Origin: Coprinus comatus
Lineage: Eukaryota > Basidiomycota > Agaricomycetes > Agaricales > Agaricaceae
DNA length: 64,000 bases
Reading direction: 5' to 3'
Assembly: GCA_034638255.1 (NCBI GenBank)
Contig: JAWPGT010000012.1
Span: forward strand, 248,001 to 312,000
The notes beneath the pieces were generated by a model. It did not search any database. It was not told where the DNA came from and was given only the letters and a program-made list of their open reading frames with translations. This document shows, in pieces, positions 36,472 to 49,761 of the stretch (position 1 is the first letter of the stretch; each line of letters opens with the position of its first letter). Both the position numbers and the translations under genes were made by a program.

Positions 36472-39400
36472 TTAATATGAGAAAATCATAAGCCAAGGAT
36501 TAAGCACAATCTAATCATCAAAAGCCAAATTCCAGTCAGTATATCATATAACCAACGAGGATCCCACAGCTCAAATTCGGATGGGACTTACAGGTAACAA
36601 AATATGACAACCAACAACCAATGAAAGCGGAATATTCAATGCCCATTGATATCCTGGAATCTGCCACTCAAACGGTACAGCATTTGTTGTAAAAATGATC
36701 ATCATCGCTATACACATGAAGCAAATGATGAATGACAGTTTGAAGCGTTGCCAGATCCTCGGTACTACAAAACAAATTGAATTAATCACCCAATCATTTT
36801 TGTTTAAGATAAATGAACGTTAAAAATACCTTCGATCCAGAACGTTGAACGTTCTACTTCCTTTCCGGTTGATCCCCACGTCCTATCAGCAATTACATCA
36901 ACATCATTCACTTTGTGATAGATCGATTCCTGGACTTACATATCATAGGAGAACATATGTGCTAGAAGCGCAGTTGATAGATGAATGCTCAACCCACCAA
37001 AGAAGAACAAGCTATAAATATCAAGCAAGGGTGGAAAACGTTATCAGTGAGCAATGAAAAATAAATGAAAAACAATGGGACAAAAATAAGCAAAGAGATA
37101 CTCACAAGAAAGGAATCCACCTCAAGTTCTCAATCAGCGCACTGAAGAAATTCCTTTGACCCAACCTATACTCCAACAACGTATACCCAACATTTCCGAT
37201 ACCAGGGAAAACGACTGTACAGGCAAGTAAAATTTCGAAACTGTGCAAATAAAACCTGTCCACTTGAATGCCTAAGCCGAGTAAGAGGTAATTGAGGATT
37301 GATCCAATTGTCGCAGCTGCGATACCATCTATCAAAAATGTTAAAGGCAAAAATAGACAAGAGGAAAACAAGGCCTACAATAGGAGAACATGTCTGAAGG
37401 GTCGTCAGTCTTGTCAAAATGGAATAATGTTAAAGATAAGGAATACTCACAAGACATCATACCAATCTTGTAATGAACTGGAGCTTTAGACCATACGAAA
37501 CCCCTAAGTTCTCGACTAATCGGTCCCTTCTTCCACCAAGTAATAAGCGGGTTGAAGATAATCTCATTACATCCTACATTTTATGTCACATTCTTATTCA
37601 CCATCGTATACAGAAGGATAACTCACCATAAGCGTATTTCTGCCACCTTGCCAATTCATCAACAACGGTCAGTGAAACACCTTCTTTAAACCCTCCTTCG
37701 GAATATGTAGCCCATCTCAAAGTGTAACCCTTCAACAACAATCTCAAAGCCATATTGAAATCTTCCGAGACATTAGCTTCCGACCATTGTTTCAGAACTC
37801 CATCTTCGATGAATGAAGCGTCTTGAACTGCTGACCAACGAAGGAAAGCATTATGTCCTACGAATGGAGCTACTTCACCATTTGCACATCCTAAGGAAAT
37901 ACATTTGTTGATTCGGCGAGTAAAGTGGGTGATACCGTTTTCAAAGTAGTGTTTAGCTACTTGCATGACATCTAATGTTCGATATATATATATGGTTAGC
38001 AAATAAGAAGAAGAAAAAGGTAATAGAATGGATTGACGTACCGGATTCGTGTTGGATAATTGCCACGTCAGGTGATTCAAACATTTCTCTTGCAGCATCT
38101 CGGAAGCAATCCTATAAGATATGAACAATCGTTACTTCACAAAGTATAAAGACGAGAACACCCACCTCTGGAACAATAGTATCAGAATCGATAATCAAAA
38201 TAATCTCACCCATCCTCAAACTTTTTCCATTAGCACCCCAAGGCATAAACTTCCTTCCACTTTCCTCAAATACTTCTTCCATAGCCTCTTTCAAAGCTCT
38301 GTCCTCTAAACACTCATCAGGAGTATCATCTTCACCCTCTTCAAGCAACCGTTTAAGTATCCGTTCCAACTTGAGCGAAATATTCAATCCATAATTCATA
38401 TTACTCGCTTTCTTGAATTTTCCAGCACGTTTGAATCCTTCAGGCTTCGAAGAATGTCCAGGACGAGCTGTCCAACCTATATTATGATTCGCATAGAAAG
38501 CTTTTCGTTCCATTTGATCCGCTTCGGAGAGTACCTGCATTCCATCGTCGCATACAAAAATAGCTGAAGTTCCACCTAAGAATACACAAATTAATTTAAC
38601 GGATGTAAATCGGTTAGAGAGAGAGGTTGAGAGAGAGAGTATGTGGCGTAGGTAATGGTACTAACCTTGTCGAGCATATGTCTGCATAGCTTTCTTGATT
38701 GAGAACACCGAAGGCGCACTGGAAATGAATGTTAGTATAATGGATTTCAATACATCAGAATCAATCAAACGAAATCCAATCTATGGATCAACGATCTCCT
38801 CCAACTGAAATGTATCGTCATCGTCATGATCATCGTCATCCTTTCATTTGCCCTTCAACTCCTGAATGGAATTGGTAGAGAGAAGTTGTCGTAGGCCAAA
38901 TGACACCACAACTTAAACTCAAACAATAGTCACACATCCGCACAGATTAAAAACAAGCGTGGCAGTGGCGGATAATGTATGACGTGAGACATTCAGGAAA
39001 AGAAAGAAAGTCCAATGACGCACGTCATTCAAAGGATAGGGATGAACTTTTTCGTAGTTGCAAAAGGTACTCACATGGTCAATTCAAGACTTTCCTTGTA
39101 TACCGGCATCTGAATTGTAATATGCGGGAGGTTATTATCGATTTCAGGATTTGGTTCTGGCTTGATGGCCGAGTAGTACATCGAATTTTCGTGGTATTGC
39201 GCCACTGGACCAAAGCTATAATTGATGTTAGGTATATAAAAACAATATCTCGAAAGAGAATAAAGCATACATAAGGGAAAGATTGCCGACAAGTTGAAGG
39301 CAGAAGAACTATATTTTTGATTGAATAAGGAATTGAAGAAGCAGCACTGTAAATGAGAAACGAGTGGCTTACAACAGATATACAAAAGATGATGGGAAGA

Positions 39401-40548
39401 GTCGCCAACAATGCAAATCGCGTGGCATCCCCGTCCATAGCAAATTCCTGCAGAAGAATTCCAGCACCAGAGGACATGAAATCTAATCATCACATCATCA
39501 GATGTCAAATTCCCAACTACCAAAAACGAGTAAGGGAACGTACAAGCAGAAAGTGCCGCACCACAACCGGCATAAAATGGACCATATAGCACAAGTTTAC
39601 GTCCCTTACGCTTCTTCTCCGGATCACCGTTATTTGCGGAGGACGGAGTAGCACCTTTATCTTTGGGATTAAGGCGCCAACTCCACCAACTTCGTTTGGC
39701 TTGTTGGGTAGGGCCTGAACTTGGTTGTTCTTGCTCCTTTTCCTTAGTTGTCGTGAGCATAACCTCAGAGATGGATACGGATGTGATTTTTTCATTTAAA
39801 TTAGCGTCGGAGTTTGTGATGGAAGGGTTTACACTGGCGGATGTTGTGATTGAAGGAGTGGGTTTACGAGCAACGGTACGGGTACGCCAGATGTGTTTGA
39901 TGAGCTTTTCCTCGAATTCTTTGCAGAGAGGAATCATGGTCTCGAGAGCATATGACCAAAGCACCAGAGAACGCTCGTCACGCTAAGGAAAGCAAATGGG
40001 CGTCAATTACGGATATTACGGGTGACGAAGGGAAGAGTGCGTACAATAAAAGCGCCACATTGGTCCTTTTCTGCTTGCGGAAGTTCATCGATGGTTTCGA
40101 GGACTTGGATACGTGTATCCCTGTCTATGTAGATACAACCATCTGTCGGGGTGCTATAGATTTGTAGGTCATAAGAAGGCGATAAAGATAAAGACTGTCA
40201 AGAAAGAATTATCATTCACATTTTACGGATAGCGGCAGTTACAGCGGCACTTCGCAACTTAACGGCCACAACGGGATTGAGTTTTCGAACGGCAGCCTCG
40301 AATGGAACAAGGGCTGGGTTCTCGTATGGAAATACCCTGAAATAGTTATCCTCGACACGAAGACAGACACCAGTGTCGATGATATCTTCCGTGGGCATGA
40401 ACCAATTGTCCTGTTGGGTGGTCTCATCTGCAGTGTTGTCAGCTATTATCGAGTATGTGAATATTTAATAGACGATGGGCATACAGATTTTGTGGAGCCA
40501 GGCATCGAAGAGATCGTAGTCGCTGTTGTGGATGGTGAGAGCAGACAT
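36472..40548 (-). CDS. Polytopic family-2 glycosyltransferase (processive polysaccharide synthase type)
   Basis: Eighteen exons join in one frame to 895 codons (894 aa). Read downward they are: 40485-40548, 40220-40427, 40045-40153, 39544-39982, 39373-39482, 39271-39308, 39075-39215, 38666-38718, 38166-38575, 38042-38111, 37627-37971, 37451-37573, 37379-37393, 37106-37328, 36940-37011, 36830-36882, 36592-36764, 36472-36510. Two hydrophobic segments precede the GT2 domain, which opens with LPHITIQMPVYKESLE. The synthase residues are visible: DD in FVCDDGMQ (~397), DSD in IIDSDTIVPE (~517-519), ED in VSEDFNMAL (~617-618) and RWQKY (~656-660), the counterpart of QxxRW. Several more membrane segments follow, ending in PIVLNPWLMIFSY. 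It should use a cytosolic UDP-sugar and extrude or transfer the glycan at a membrane. The product is unknown; it is not a canonical chitin synthase. One intron (38719-39074) is 356 nt, far longer than the rest. Exon 13 is only 15 nt. Confidence 0.88.
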
Positions 40549-40806
40549 AATTACGGGGAGATTTCTCTCCTGCACTTGTAGAGTAAGCCAGCGACAAGGA
40601 CGGGGACATGGTGTATGGGTCTTATATGATTATTTGGATTCTCAGCCATCAGGAAGAAAGGCAGACAGGGGGGGTGTCACAAGTGTGACCAACGAGGCCG
40701 TCGTATGAGCGCAGTGCCTGGATCTGACATTGCATCTCATCTATAAATCTGTGCATTTGCCCAGTAATTATAAAGCAAAGAGCAATGTATTCACAAAGTC
40801 CCAGCA
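40549..40806. promoter_or_regulatory. Shared promoter region between divergent GT2 and GH16 genes
   Basis: 258 bp separate the start codons of the two head-to-head genes, so both 5' leaders and core promoters must fit here. On the GH16 side TATAAA-like boxes occur at 40742-40748 and 40768-40775. The latter is probably too close to the ATG to be the functional box. Co-regulation is inference from the arrangement. Confidence 0.55.
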
Positions 40807-43385
40807 ATGTCCGAGTCTACGTCTGATCCCTTTGGTACTCCCCTCTCAAGCAGGCCCTCCTCTATCCGCCAACATAACATCCACCCATCCTTCTCAGATG
40901 CTTCCAGTGGCTTCCTCAGTGCTCCTCGTACTCCTACAGATGCTGTCTTTCCAAGTGCAACATCTAACCACATGCCTGTCCCACGCTCCATTCTCAGTAC
41001 TTCTCGTATATCCGTAGCTCAGTCTGCTCGTTCTAGTGCTGTCCCTCTGCCAAACGGTACTATGGCCGCACGGAAACTGCCTCGTATGAAGTCATACATG
41101 CTTCCAGATCGCAACCCATCAAAGCCATGGACAGACAAACCAAATTCACGTGCTCGGATTGCATATTTTCTGACCTATGCTGTTGTTTTCATCGGACTTG
41201 CGGGTGGTATTGTACAATGCTACTTCAACTATGCCAATGCTCAGTTGGACAGGAAACCTCTGTGTCTTGTAATGGAAGAGAACTTTGACTCTGAAGAGTC
41301 GGTATTTGGCGAAAATGGCTCTTTCACCCGTGAAGTTAGCATGGATGGTTTTGGGTGCGTAGTATTTCCATTTTCTATTTCTATACGCAGGTGTTGTAAT
41401 ACCGATGTGTAATCCCACATAACACGTTTGCAACGCGCCAAACAGGTTCCAAAGCTTCTTTTTATTTTACCTCTATCTTCATTCCATTCATACAACTTTC
41501 CTACTTCATATCATGTCCAACCTTCTTCTCGTAATTCTCTGAATCATCTAACCTTATGCTTATCCACCTTCCAGAAACGGCCAGTTTGAAATGACGACCT
41601 CATCACGCAACAACTCGTTCGTCAAAGACGGCAAACTTTATATCGTTCCTACCTTAACATCAGACTCGATTGGTGACTCAGCTGTATTCGATGGAACAGT
41701 ATACAACATTACCGATTGTACATTTAACACCACACGTCCGGACAACGGATTCATCATGCATGATGGACAACGAGTCTTTGATGAACCAGGATACTTACGT
41801 GCCTGCAGTGCGGTTAGTAATAGGACCGCAGGAACTATAATCAATCCCGTGCAAAGTGCGCGGATTCATACAAAAGGAAAGTCCAGTATTAGGTTTGGTA
41901 GAGTTGAGGTTAGAGCTAAGATGCCTCATGGGTAAGTTCTTATTCTTTTCTAACACCTATTGTGGTTTTTAACTTGTGGTTTTATGTGATAGTGACTGGG
42001 TACGTTACCTTTCTTGGTTATAAAGTGAACTCAGATATCGATATTTGTATTCTCTTTTTAGCTTTGGCCGGCTATTTGGATGCTTCCAAGGGACGAAGTA
42101 TATGGTTCCTGGCCACGCAGTGGGGAAATCGACATTGTGGAATCCCGAGGAAATGGAATTCGTTACACAGCTCGGTAAGAGCTATTACAACTTCAAAAAT
42201 GAGTTAGGTTTCTTATTGTACATTTCTAGTGGATCGAATTACGTTCAAGGCTCACTCAACTGGGGTCCTGAGACCTTCTTGAACGGAGTACAGAAATCCT
42301 ACAGTTGGTGGGTCGAGCGGCGGACCTCATTCGCTGATCAATTCCGGACCTACGCTTTGGAATGGACAGAAGATTGGTTGTACGTCACCATTTCCCTTCT
42401 TTCCATACTATGCAGATTCTCAAATAGGAGGGAAAAGGCGGATATATGTTGATAACAGATTGCACACACTCCTTGACATCAAGTTTAACCAACCTTTCTT
42501 CAAACGAGGAGATTTCCCAGAGGTTATTTTCGATGGACCCAACCCAGTTGCTCTAAGGAATCCATGGATTAATGGAACGAATGCTACGCCTTTTGATCAA
42601 GGTGAGCTATCCCGCATTTCATTTTCGATGATATTCGTTGGGAGATTTCCTTTCTTTTTTTGTTTATTTCTATTATGTATTCCTCTGGAGTCACATTGGT
42701 GCTTCTTAGACTACCGAACGGTTCGAATTCGTATTGGTATTTCCAATGCTTCCGAGTGCTTCGAACACCCGGGAACTCAATGCTTCGTGCTTCGAGCCAC
42801 ATTCCCGTTTAAGTTTCTAAGGGCTGGTGGTCGTGTTGACAACAACCTTCTCCTTTCCCTTACTCCCATCGTTCTTTTTTCACACTACCTTCCCCTTCCC
42901 TCAAAAGTCTACCTTTAAATATTTTGAGTTTTATTTCTGCCTTCTTAAATGACGATCATCATAAATACTAACGCTAACACTTTGATTTGTTACATATTAT
43001 AGAGTTCTACTTGATTATGAATGTAGCTGCTGGTAGTACAAATGGATGGTTCCCAGAAGCTCAAGGTGATAAGCCTTGGCTTGATGCTTCACAAAGTACG
43101 TTTCTTATTTCTCATTCTTCTTTTTCTTTCTTTCTCTGCCTCTTCTCGTCCTTCTTTCGATTCATAAATAATAAGAATACTGATTAATAACATCGATTAG
43201 ATGCAATGAGGGATTTTGCTAATGCAAAAGCACATTGGTATCCTACTTGGTCTTCTAATGTAGAGGATCGTGCTATGATTGTGTACGTACATTGCTCTCC
43301 AATCTCTTCTTCTCATACTCAAAGACTCACAATTACTTTCTGCAGGGATTATGTTAAGATGTGGAAACACTGTGACGGGAACTAA
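40807..43385 (+). CDS. GH16 cell-wall glucan hydrolase/transglycosylase, Kre6/Skn1-like
   Basis: Nine exons: 40807-41354, 41575-41931, 41993-41999, 42062-42174, 42230-42379, 42438-42601, 43003-43095, 43201-43282, 43346-43385. They join to 518 codons (517 aa). It is a type II membrane protein: a Ser/Pro-rich cytosolic tail, one transmembrane helix at ~118-139, then a lumenal GH16 domain. The catalytic ExDxxE motif is GEIDIVES (E326, D328, E331). It is preceded by FGRVEVRAKMP and LWPAIWMLP, and followed by WGPETFLN and YALEWTEDWL, all typical of the KRE6/SKN1 branch. That branch is needed for beta-1,6-glucan assembly in yeast. The tiny 7-nt exon 3 supplies the D-W codons before LWPAIW. Introns at 41355-41574 (220 nt) and 42602-43002 (401 nt) are unusually long. 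The gene is divergent from the GT2 gene. Confidence 0.92.
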
Positions 43386-45057
43386 AGAAAAAACGTCGAA
43401 GCTCTAAGCATTGATGGACGCTATGGCACGGACGTACTGAGACGAACTTTTTTTAAGGAGATTATAAGTCTGTAGTTGTCTTGAATCCAGTCTTTTATCA
43501 ACTGTCACTCGTTGCTTGTTACACTTTTTTTTTCGTTGCCATACGCTCACAATTCATTTTCTCTACAACTACGACTTCTTTCAGATTTCTTCCCCCCCCC
43601 CTGTTGACGAATTCGCTCTTTTTGACGTAATTAGTCTTCTCTTGCATTTATTCCATAGTTACTCATATTGTTGTCGTTGCTTTCTTCATATATTGGACTA
43701 GGTTTAATCACTTATTTTAGTATAAATACTCGCAAGATTCTTGATCCTTTTTTCTGTTATTAATTAATCAACTTGCTGTTAGGCGTTTTTTTTCTGTTAT
43801 TTTGTGTTTAAGTCGCTTTGCAATTCAATTAATTGTTGATCCTACAGGGTCGCATATACAAATGAGAGGGCCAAGGTGGCCTCAATTCAATACTAGACAA
43901 AGTGACACTATTCCCTACTAGGAAGTAAGTGTGGAAGTTAAAATTACAGCTTGCACTAATACATCCACTACAACGAGTAAAATGTACTCAAAAAAAAGTA
44001 CAACTGTTCCACCGTATTCACAGTTGACCCCTGTGTTAATCATGCGATTATTATACAACAACACAGTTGCATTGCTTATCATCATCATGATCACACCTAA
44101 GAAATCAGTCCCCGTTCTATAATTACATCTTCCACTCAAAGTCCCACTTATATCCGACCGAGCACCTGTTGTACTATGAATGGATTACTACTGTCGATCA
44201 TTTCTGATTTGGAACCGTTCGGGATAATAAGGAAAATTCTTTCCAATTGAATGATGTCTCAACGGCTTGTTAGAAGTTTCCAATCAAAACAAGTTGAACA
44301 TGGCTCAATAATCCCAGCTGTTATAACCCACCACAATGATATTTATATTTATTTCTATTGGCAGTTAAGAAACAAATTCACACATGTGTAGAGACCCTCA
44401 TATCCCCACGGATAACTTATCGTTCAATCAGGGGCAACGGAGTCCTATTTATAGATTATTTTTCTCGGGATCTTCGAATCAAATCAATCGTGAGACAGAT
44501 AGAAATGGAACAGATATGTACTACAAGATATCCAAATCAGAACAAGTGACAGGTAAGGGCAAAATAGTAATGGTAACTTGTACGTATATCGATGAAAAAA
44601 ATTTCGTCTATGATTCAAAGAACCGTTACCAACAACACATGTCATGGACCATAATCAGTGCACCATCATCATCCGTGCGCATGATGAATCATGATGAAGG
44701 TTGTCAAATGTATTACATATTAAATACTACACGGGGGTACAACTGACTGGCAGCTGTTGGAAGACTGCCAGATAGCTCTTCCTGATACAATTGTACAACT
44801 GTTGGCCGTAGCGTGACTGTCATCGGGCTGTTGGGATGTTGAAGGGTGACATTGAGACCCCCCCCCTCCTCTCAATCTTCTTTCCCGACACCTCCTTTTC
44901 ATCCGAGGTTTGATGTGATTATCTGGTTTGATACCGATACCCTCTCAGTTGTCAACTGAATCCGAACTGTCAGTTAGAATAATTTCTTTCATCAGTGACT
45001 CTCGGCCGCCGAAAGTTGAACATCGTTCTCTCTTTATAAGGGTTCAGAACCCACAAA

Positions 45058-45087
45058 TGAGAACAAGAGAAGTGAGAACAAGAGAAG
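45058..45087. repeat. Tandem repeat, 2 x 15 bp
   Basis: The unit TGAGAACAAGAGAAG is present twice in tandem without mismatch. Confidence 0.85.
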
Positions 45088-45613
45088 TTATGAACACGGC
45101 CAATATTTCCCGTAAACCGTAAACCTCCTAAAGGTTAGACTCAAACGGCGTGTACAAAGTAGAATATTCATCATTGGAACAAATTCGCGGAGTCAGAGAA
45201 TCACTGAATAACGTATGGTATTCACGTAATCCTCATCATCGGACCTGACCCTGACTGAAGCTTATGGTGGCATGCACGTCAGGGGCAAGAACTTCATCCG
45301 ACTGCCAAAGTTATCATTATGTGGCTGAAGTTCTTCTAACATTTGAGGTGATCCATGCAACTATGTATGATATATGATAGGTACAGTTATAAACTAATAT
45401 AATTTGAAAATAAAAGGTACAAGTCCAAGGGCGGGAGGTTCGGAGTTGCGGTCATTTATTTTTAGATTCTATCGATTGTTTTGGATCATCTCGGATGGAG
45501 GTAAGGTGAAGAATCGATGTTGAACGGAAAAAACATGGTGCTATCGCGTGTCTAGAGTGCATATGTCCATGTAACATACTTAACCGAAGTATTGAATGAT
45601 TTTTACTCACCTT

Positions 45614-45641
45614 GTACTCACAGGTACTCACAGGTACTCAC
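45614..45641. repeat. Tandem repeat, about 3 x 10 bp
   Basis: The unit GTACTCACAG is repeated almost three times. Confidence 0.85.
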
Positions 45642-47471
45642 TGCCTGGCATAAACCACCTGATCCTTATCTAGACCTTATACTTTCAATGTTCGTCCATG
45701 GACACCACGCGATGTCGGACGTTTTTTTATTACTGTGCACGAAACTACACACTCGGATGAGAATATTATCCTTACTTCAGCGTTCTTCATCACTATAATC
45801 TGTTGAATCATGACACGCCAGAACAAGGGACAAAGGAAATGGAAGAGCCAACTCTTTGGCTTGAAAGGTTGTTAGTTTCTCAAAAACCCCCCCTTCTGAG
45901 TAGAAGGTAATATGTACCATGAATTCTTTGTATTCCCTGAGGCAATACACCGCACAATCATATTCATAAATAAGTAAATTCATAGCCTAGAACTTTGATT
46001 GAAGACAAGTGGAAGTAAGCAGGGGAATTCTCAGAGGCCTCATTTTGATTCACAACTAAATTCAACTCGAACTCAAAACCCGATTAATTCAATTATATAT
46101 CCGACCAGCCTTCTGATATATAGACTTTGATGATCAAAACCACCTGTGTCGGGCGCAGTTAACAATTTTCTCTTTAATCGATGTACTAAAATGAATAGTT
46201 TAAATGATAAGATGTTTAAAACTTTTTGGGTAATGACAATACAAAGGAATAAATTAACCAATCATGAAGTCGTTCAAGTCTGGCACTCGAAGCTTCGGCA
46301 GTCAAAACAACTGTATTGAAAAAATCGATCAATTTTGATGGTCATTTTTAAATCTGTCGATCATTTTGGTGTATGTATGTACTCGATCATCGGCACCGTT
46401 CAAACCTGTTCAAACGTTCTCTGTACGCTTATAACTTACCTCACTTGGCTGATGAAAAGGTGATAACTGCGTATGCGTTCTAAGTTTAAAGCAGTTGTGT
46501 GAGTTCAACATATCATGGGCACGGGCATCATATAATCTAGGCCTTCAATGAATAAACAGGATCAAATGTGTGTATGTTAATCAACATGCATCATGTTCAC
46601 CGCAAACCACATTTTTTGAATACATATTCATTAAATTGATTACCCTTGGTATTCCCGGGAGCATGAGACTCCATGGAGGTTGGTGTCGGGCGTTGAACTT
46701 GCATGAATCGTTATCGCCTTTCTATATATGACTAAGAGCTTATCATGATCAGTCCAATTAGCTCTACGAGGATTGCAATGACTTCGAGCGCATCAACTGT
46801 ATTACTAGTGTACTAATGATTACTCCGACGGGTCATTGCTTACTCCGACAAAATCACTGGGTACTTTGACGGTACCTCGTCTTACACATAGTACAGAGGT
46901 AACTGAGCATAAAAATGGTCTAAACCTAGACTTCTCATTCGTTTAACTGAAATGATTGATAAGACAATTACCCTTGAGATCACATCTTTCGTACTCACAC
47001 ATACAATATTGTACCTTCGTAGCATGTGCATCCCGCTTGTCAAATGTCTGGCATGTCAAGTACCAACCCCGGCTGAGAACCTTGATCATTTCTCATCTTT
47101 TCCGTCCTTCTCGAACACCCACAACAGTCAGTACATGTATATACAGTTTACATATGCATATATGCATATTGATACACTCTACACCCGTTGATGAATGATG
47201 AATGGGATTAATAGAATGGTGGATATATATCCGACCCCGAGAGCTTCAACGGTGTCTGTTAAAGCTTAGGGGGTTTAATTGATTAGCCGATAATCGCCTA
47301 TAATCACTTCCATCCGCCCGGCCCGACACTAGCAAGTTCTTGCGTCTCGTGTGTGGGATTGTAATTAGTGATTTATTGATGCTACTTACATTAAATAGCT
47401 ACAGAACTGCTTGCAAAGATAAAGAGGAGTGGTGTGTTATAGATGTGAGTCCAATAAATATTCTTGATAAT

Positions 47472-48423
47472 TTAAACGGGTTCTGCGTCTATTACAATTA
47501 CTGTTCCATCATCACAAATTACTTTGAAGCGTACTATGGTGAAAGTATAAGCATATGGAAGTAATGAATGTAAAAGGTTGACTTACGGATAGTGAATGGC
47601 ATGCCCTTATCTTTCCGGATACTGGTAAAATACAGTGTCCCGGAACCTGCAACGAGAATCGTGAGCGATGGATGACTCAATAAAAGGAAGGAAGGACAGA
47701 TAAATTACCTTTTGTACCACGAATACGCATACTAACATCAATGTTACCCTGTAGCGTGCTGATCTACAGTGGGATGGTAAATCTCGGGAAAAAGAAATGG
47801 ATGAAGAACAATGCGACGTACACGACCATTTATTTTTGGGTCTCCATTCAACCACCATTCTGGTTGGGGTCTAATCGCCTCACCAAGAACTTCTCTTAAT
47901 TGGGTATCTTCTCGCACACATCGCATAATTTGCCTCACGACCGAACTAGAAATCATCTCTTGATTGGTGACATAGGTCATAAAACCTGCCCATCCAGCAA
48001 CACCGACCAAAACTGCGGCTAGCAAGTAGGGCCATGTTTTCTATAACGAGAACAAGGGTTAGAGATAATGATCATGAAAATTGATCATAGCATTATCTAT
48101 GATCTTACCTGTTGTTTGGGGAGGGCTCTTGTGGAGGGGTGCTTGGCGTAGTATGACTGGGGTCGTGCGGGGGCAGAGAAAGTTTCAACAGAAGGGATTT
48201 CAAGACGAGAGGACGGAGGCTTTGATTGTTCCGTGGCATATTTGCGGACAAAGGCGATCCGTTTTTTGGATGGACCGGAGAATAATTCTACGACGGGTTC
48301 TGCGGAGGTTGGGGATGATGTTTGGCGAGGATGTTCGGAAGCGTATGTGCGGGGGTGGATGTGTAGGCGGTAGGAGGTAAAGATAGGTTGTCTGGTCATC
48401 GTATTTCTGATCAGCGTGGCCAT
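47472..48423 (-). CDS. COA1: Cytochrome c oxidase assembly factor 1, mitochondrial
   Basis: Five exons read downward: 48109-48423, 47822-48040, 47709-47763, 47587-47646, 47472-47533. They join to 237 codons (236 aa). The N-terminus has a basic, Ser/Arg-rich presequence-like stretch (MATLIRNTMTRQPIF), consistent with mitochondrial import. A single transmembrane helix follows (YLLAAVLVGVAGWAGFMTYV). Then comes the COA1 intermembrane-space domain, with VREDTQLREVLGEAIRP, INGR...LQGNIDVSMRIRGTKGSGTLYFTSIRKDKG and a C-terminal RFKVICDDGTVIVID. The protein acts in early assembly of Cox1 in the inner membrane. Exon 3 (55 nt) and the remaining short exons all keep phase. A second in-frame ATG eight codons downstream is an alternative start. 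Confidence 0.88.
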
Positions 48424-49761
48424 TGCGAACACTCTTCGTCTTCCCTCTTTCCGCCTTGCACTTGCTAAACATCCATTACTTGTCACGCTTTCCCGATAGA
48501 TCACATGATTGGTGACAAACGCAAATATGACATCATCCGCCCCTTAGCACCTGACAACGGAGTAATATTTCTCCTACCTTGTGTTTTTGCAGACAAGGCA
48601 AGTTTTCCGACAGCTATTTTCCTGATCAAACTGCTTCCCGACCCCGAACATTTTCACCAACCTTAGTATATCGAAGTGGAGGCGCAACAGACCAGATTCC
48701 GTATTAACAATTTAAATGTCTGTATTTCCATCCCGCCTTACAGAAAGTCAGAGTACCACCGTAATTATGGCCTTCCAAGCATCTCTTCTGTTTGAGGTTA
48801 CTCTATTTAACCAACGAACCGATCTTTACTTTTAAAACATGAACGAATCTCACTATCATTCATATCTCTTTTCCTTTCAATGGGCCAATGTCATATGATT
48901 ACTCAACCCTCACAACGAAGCAGCACTGTGCATACTCTCAGCTCTGCTATGGTATCTCTTACCCAATACCCAGTCCAGTACGAGTATAATCCATAGCAAT
49001 TCGCCAGTCAAATAGACCAATGATTTTCGCTTACTAATTACCTTGCCTGTCAAAAATGGCGCTTTCTTGTATTATCTACACCGCAAATTTGGCGTAAAAT
49101 CCTATTGCCGAAGCGACAAGGAAGTTTTACACGCGACAAGAGATTCGTCTATTTCTTGTCCAAGGATTATCTTAAGCGATCTGGTCAAGGATGCCCCGCT
49201 CCATCATCTTTACATTCTAAATTGTTCTTAAAGGTTCTCGAGTTCACAACCCCGGGCCCTAATGTTCCTGACGAGGTTCCCTGGTACTTTCCCACTCCTG
49301 GAGTCCTGGTGTCCCCAATTCCGGGGGCTACATCTCATTTTCGTGAAGGGACTGAGAACACTCGTTCGCCATAAAATCAACACTATCTCGTACCTAATAA
49401 TATAATATTTGCTGCGACATCCCTCAGAGTATTGTTCTCTTGAGTCTTAACTCACGAGGACCTTTTTCAAGGATCTTCAATTCTCTGTACACAAAAACAT
49501 AAAATTCGTAATAATAAAAAACGTGACGATTCGTAAAAGCAGAAAATCGAGGGTCGTAAAAACAAGAATTTCAAGCAGCAACTTCGTGAATGAGAACCGG
49601 GGTAACGAGAGTCAGAGCAAGAATGATGAGTGGGGGTGATAATAGCAACAGCAAGGATAAGTAACATAACAAATTGGAAAAGCAAAAACCATACGACTCA
49701 GTTTCAAAATACAATATTCAAGGTTTCATAACCAGCTGGCCATATTTGAGCTCATGGGTTA
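48424..49761. other. Intergenic region
   Basis: No gene recognised between COA1 (5' side) and the 3' end of Argonaute. ORFs at 49043-49374 lack domains and look incidental. 49480-49690 is purine-rich. Confidence 0.5.

Larger units (their letters stand above)
43386..47471. other. Intergenic region with short tandem repeats
   Basis: About 4 kb without a gene I can support. A pyrimidine-rich stretch follows the GH16 stop. The minus-strand and plus-strand ORFs around 44.3-46.3 kb have no domain and no splice logic. Small tandem repeats are listed separately. Confidence 0.5.

Noticed and set aside
42584..42802. 72-codon minus ORF inside the long GH16 intron as a nested gene
   Set aside because: No domain or promoter signal; kept only as part of the possible insertion finding.
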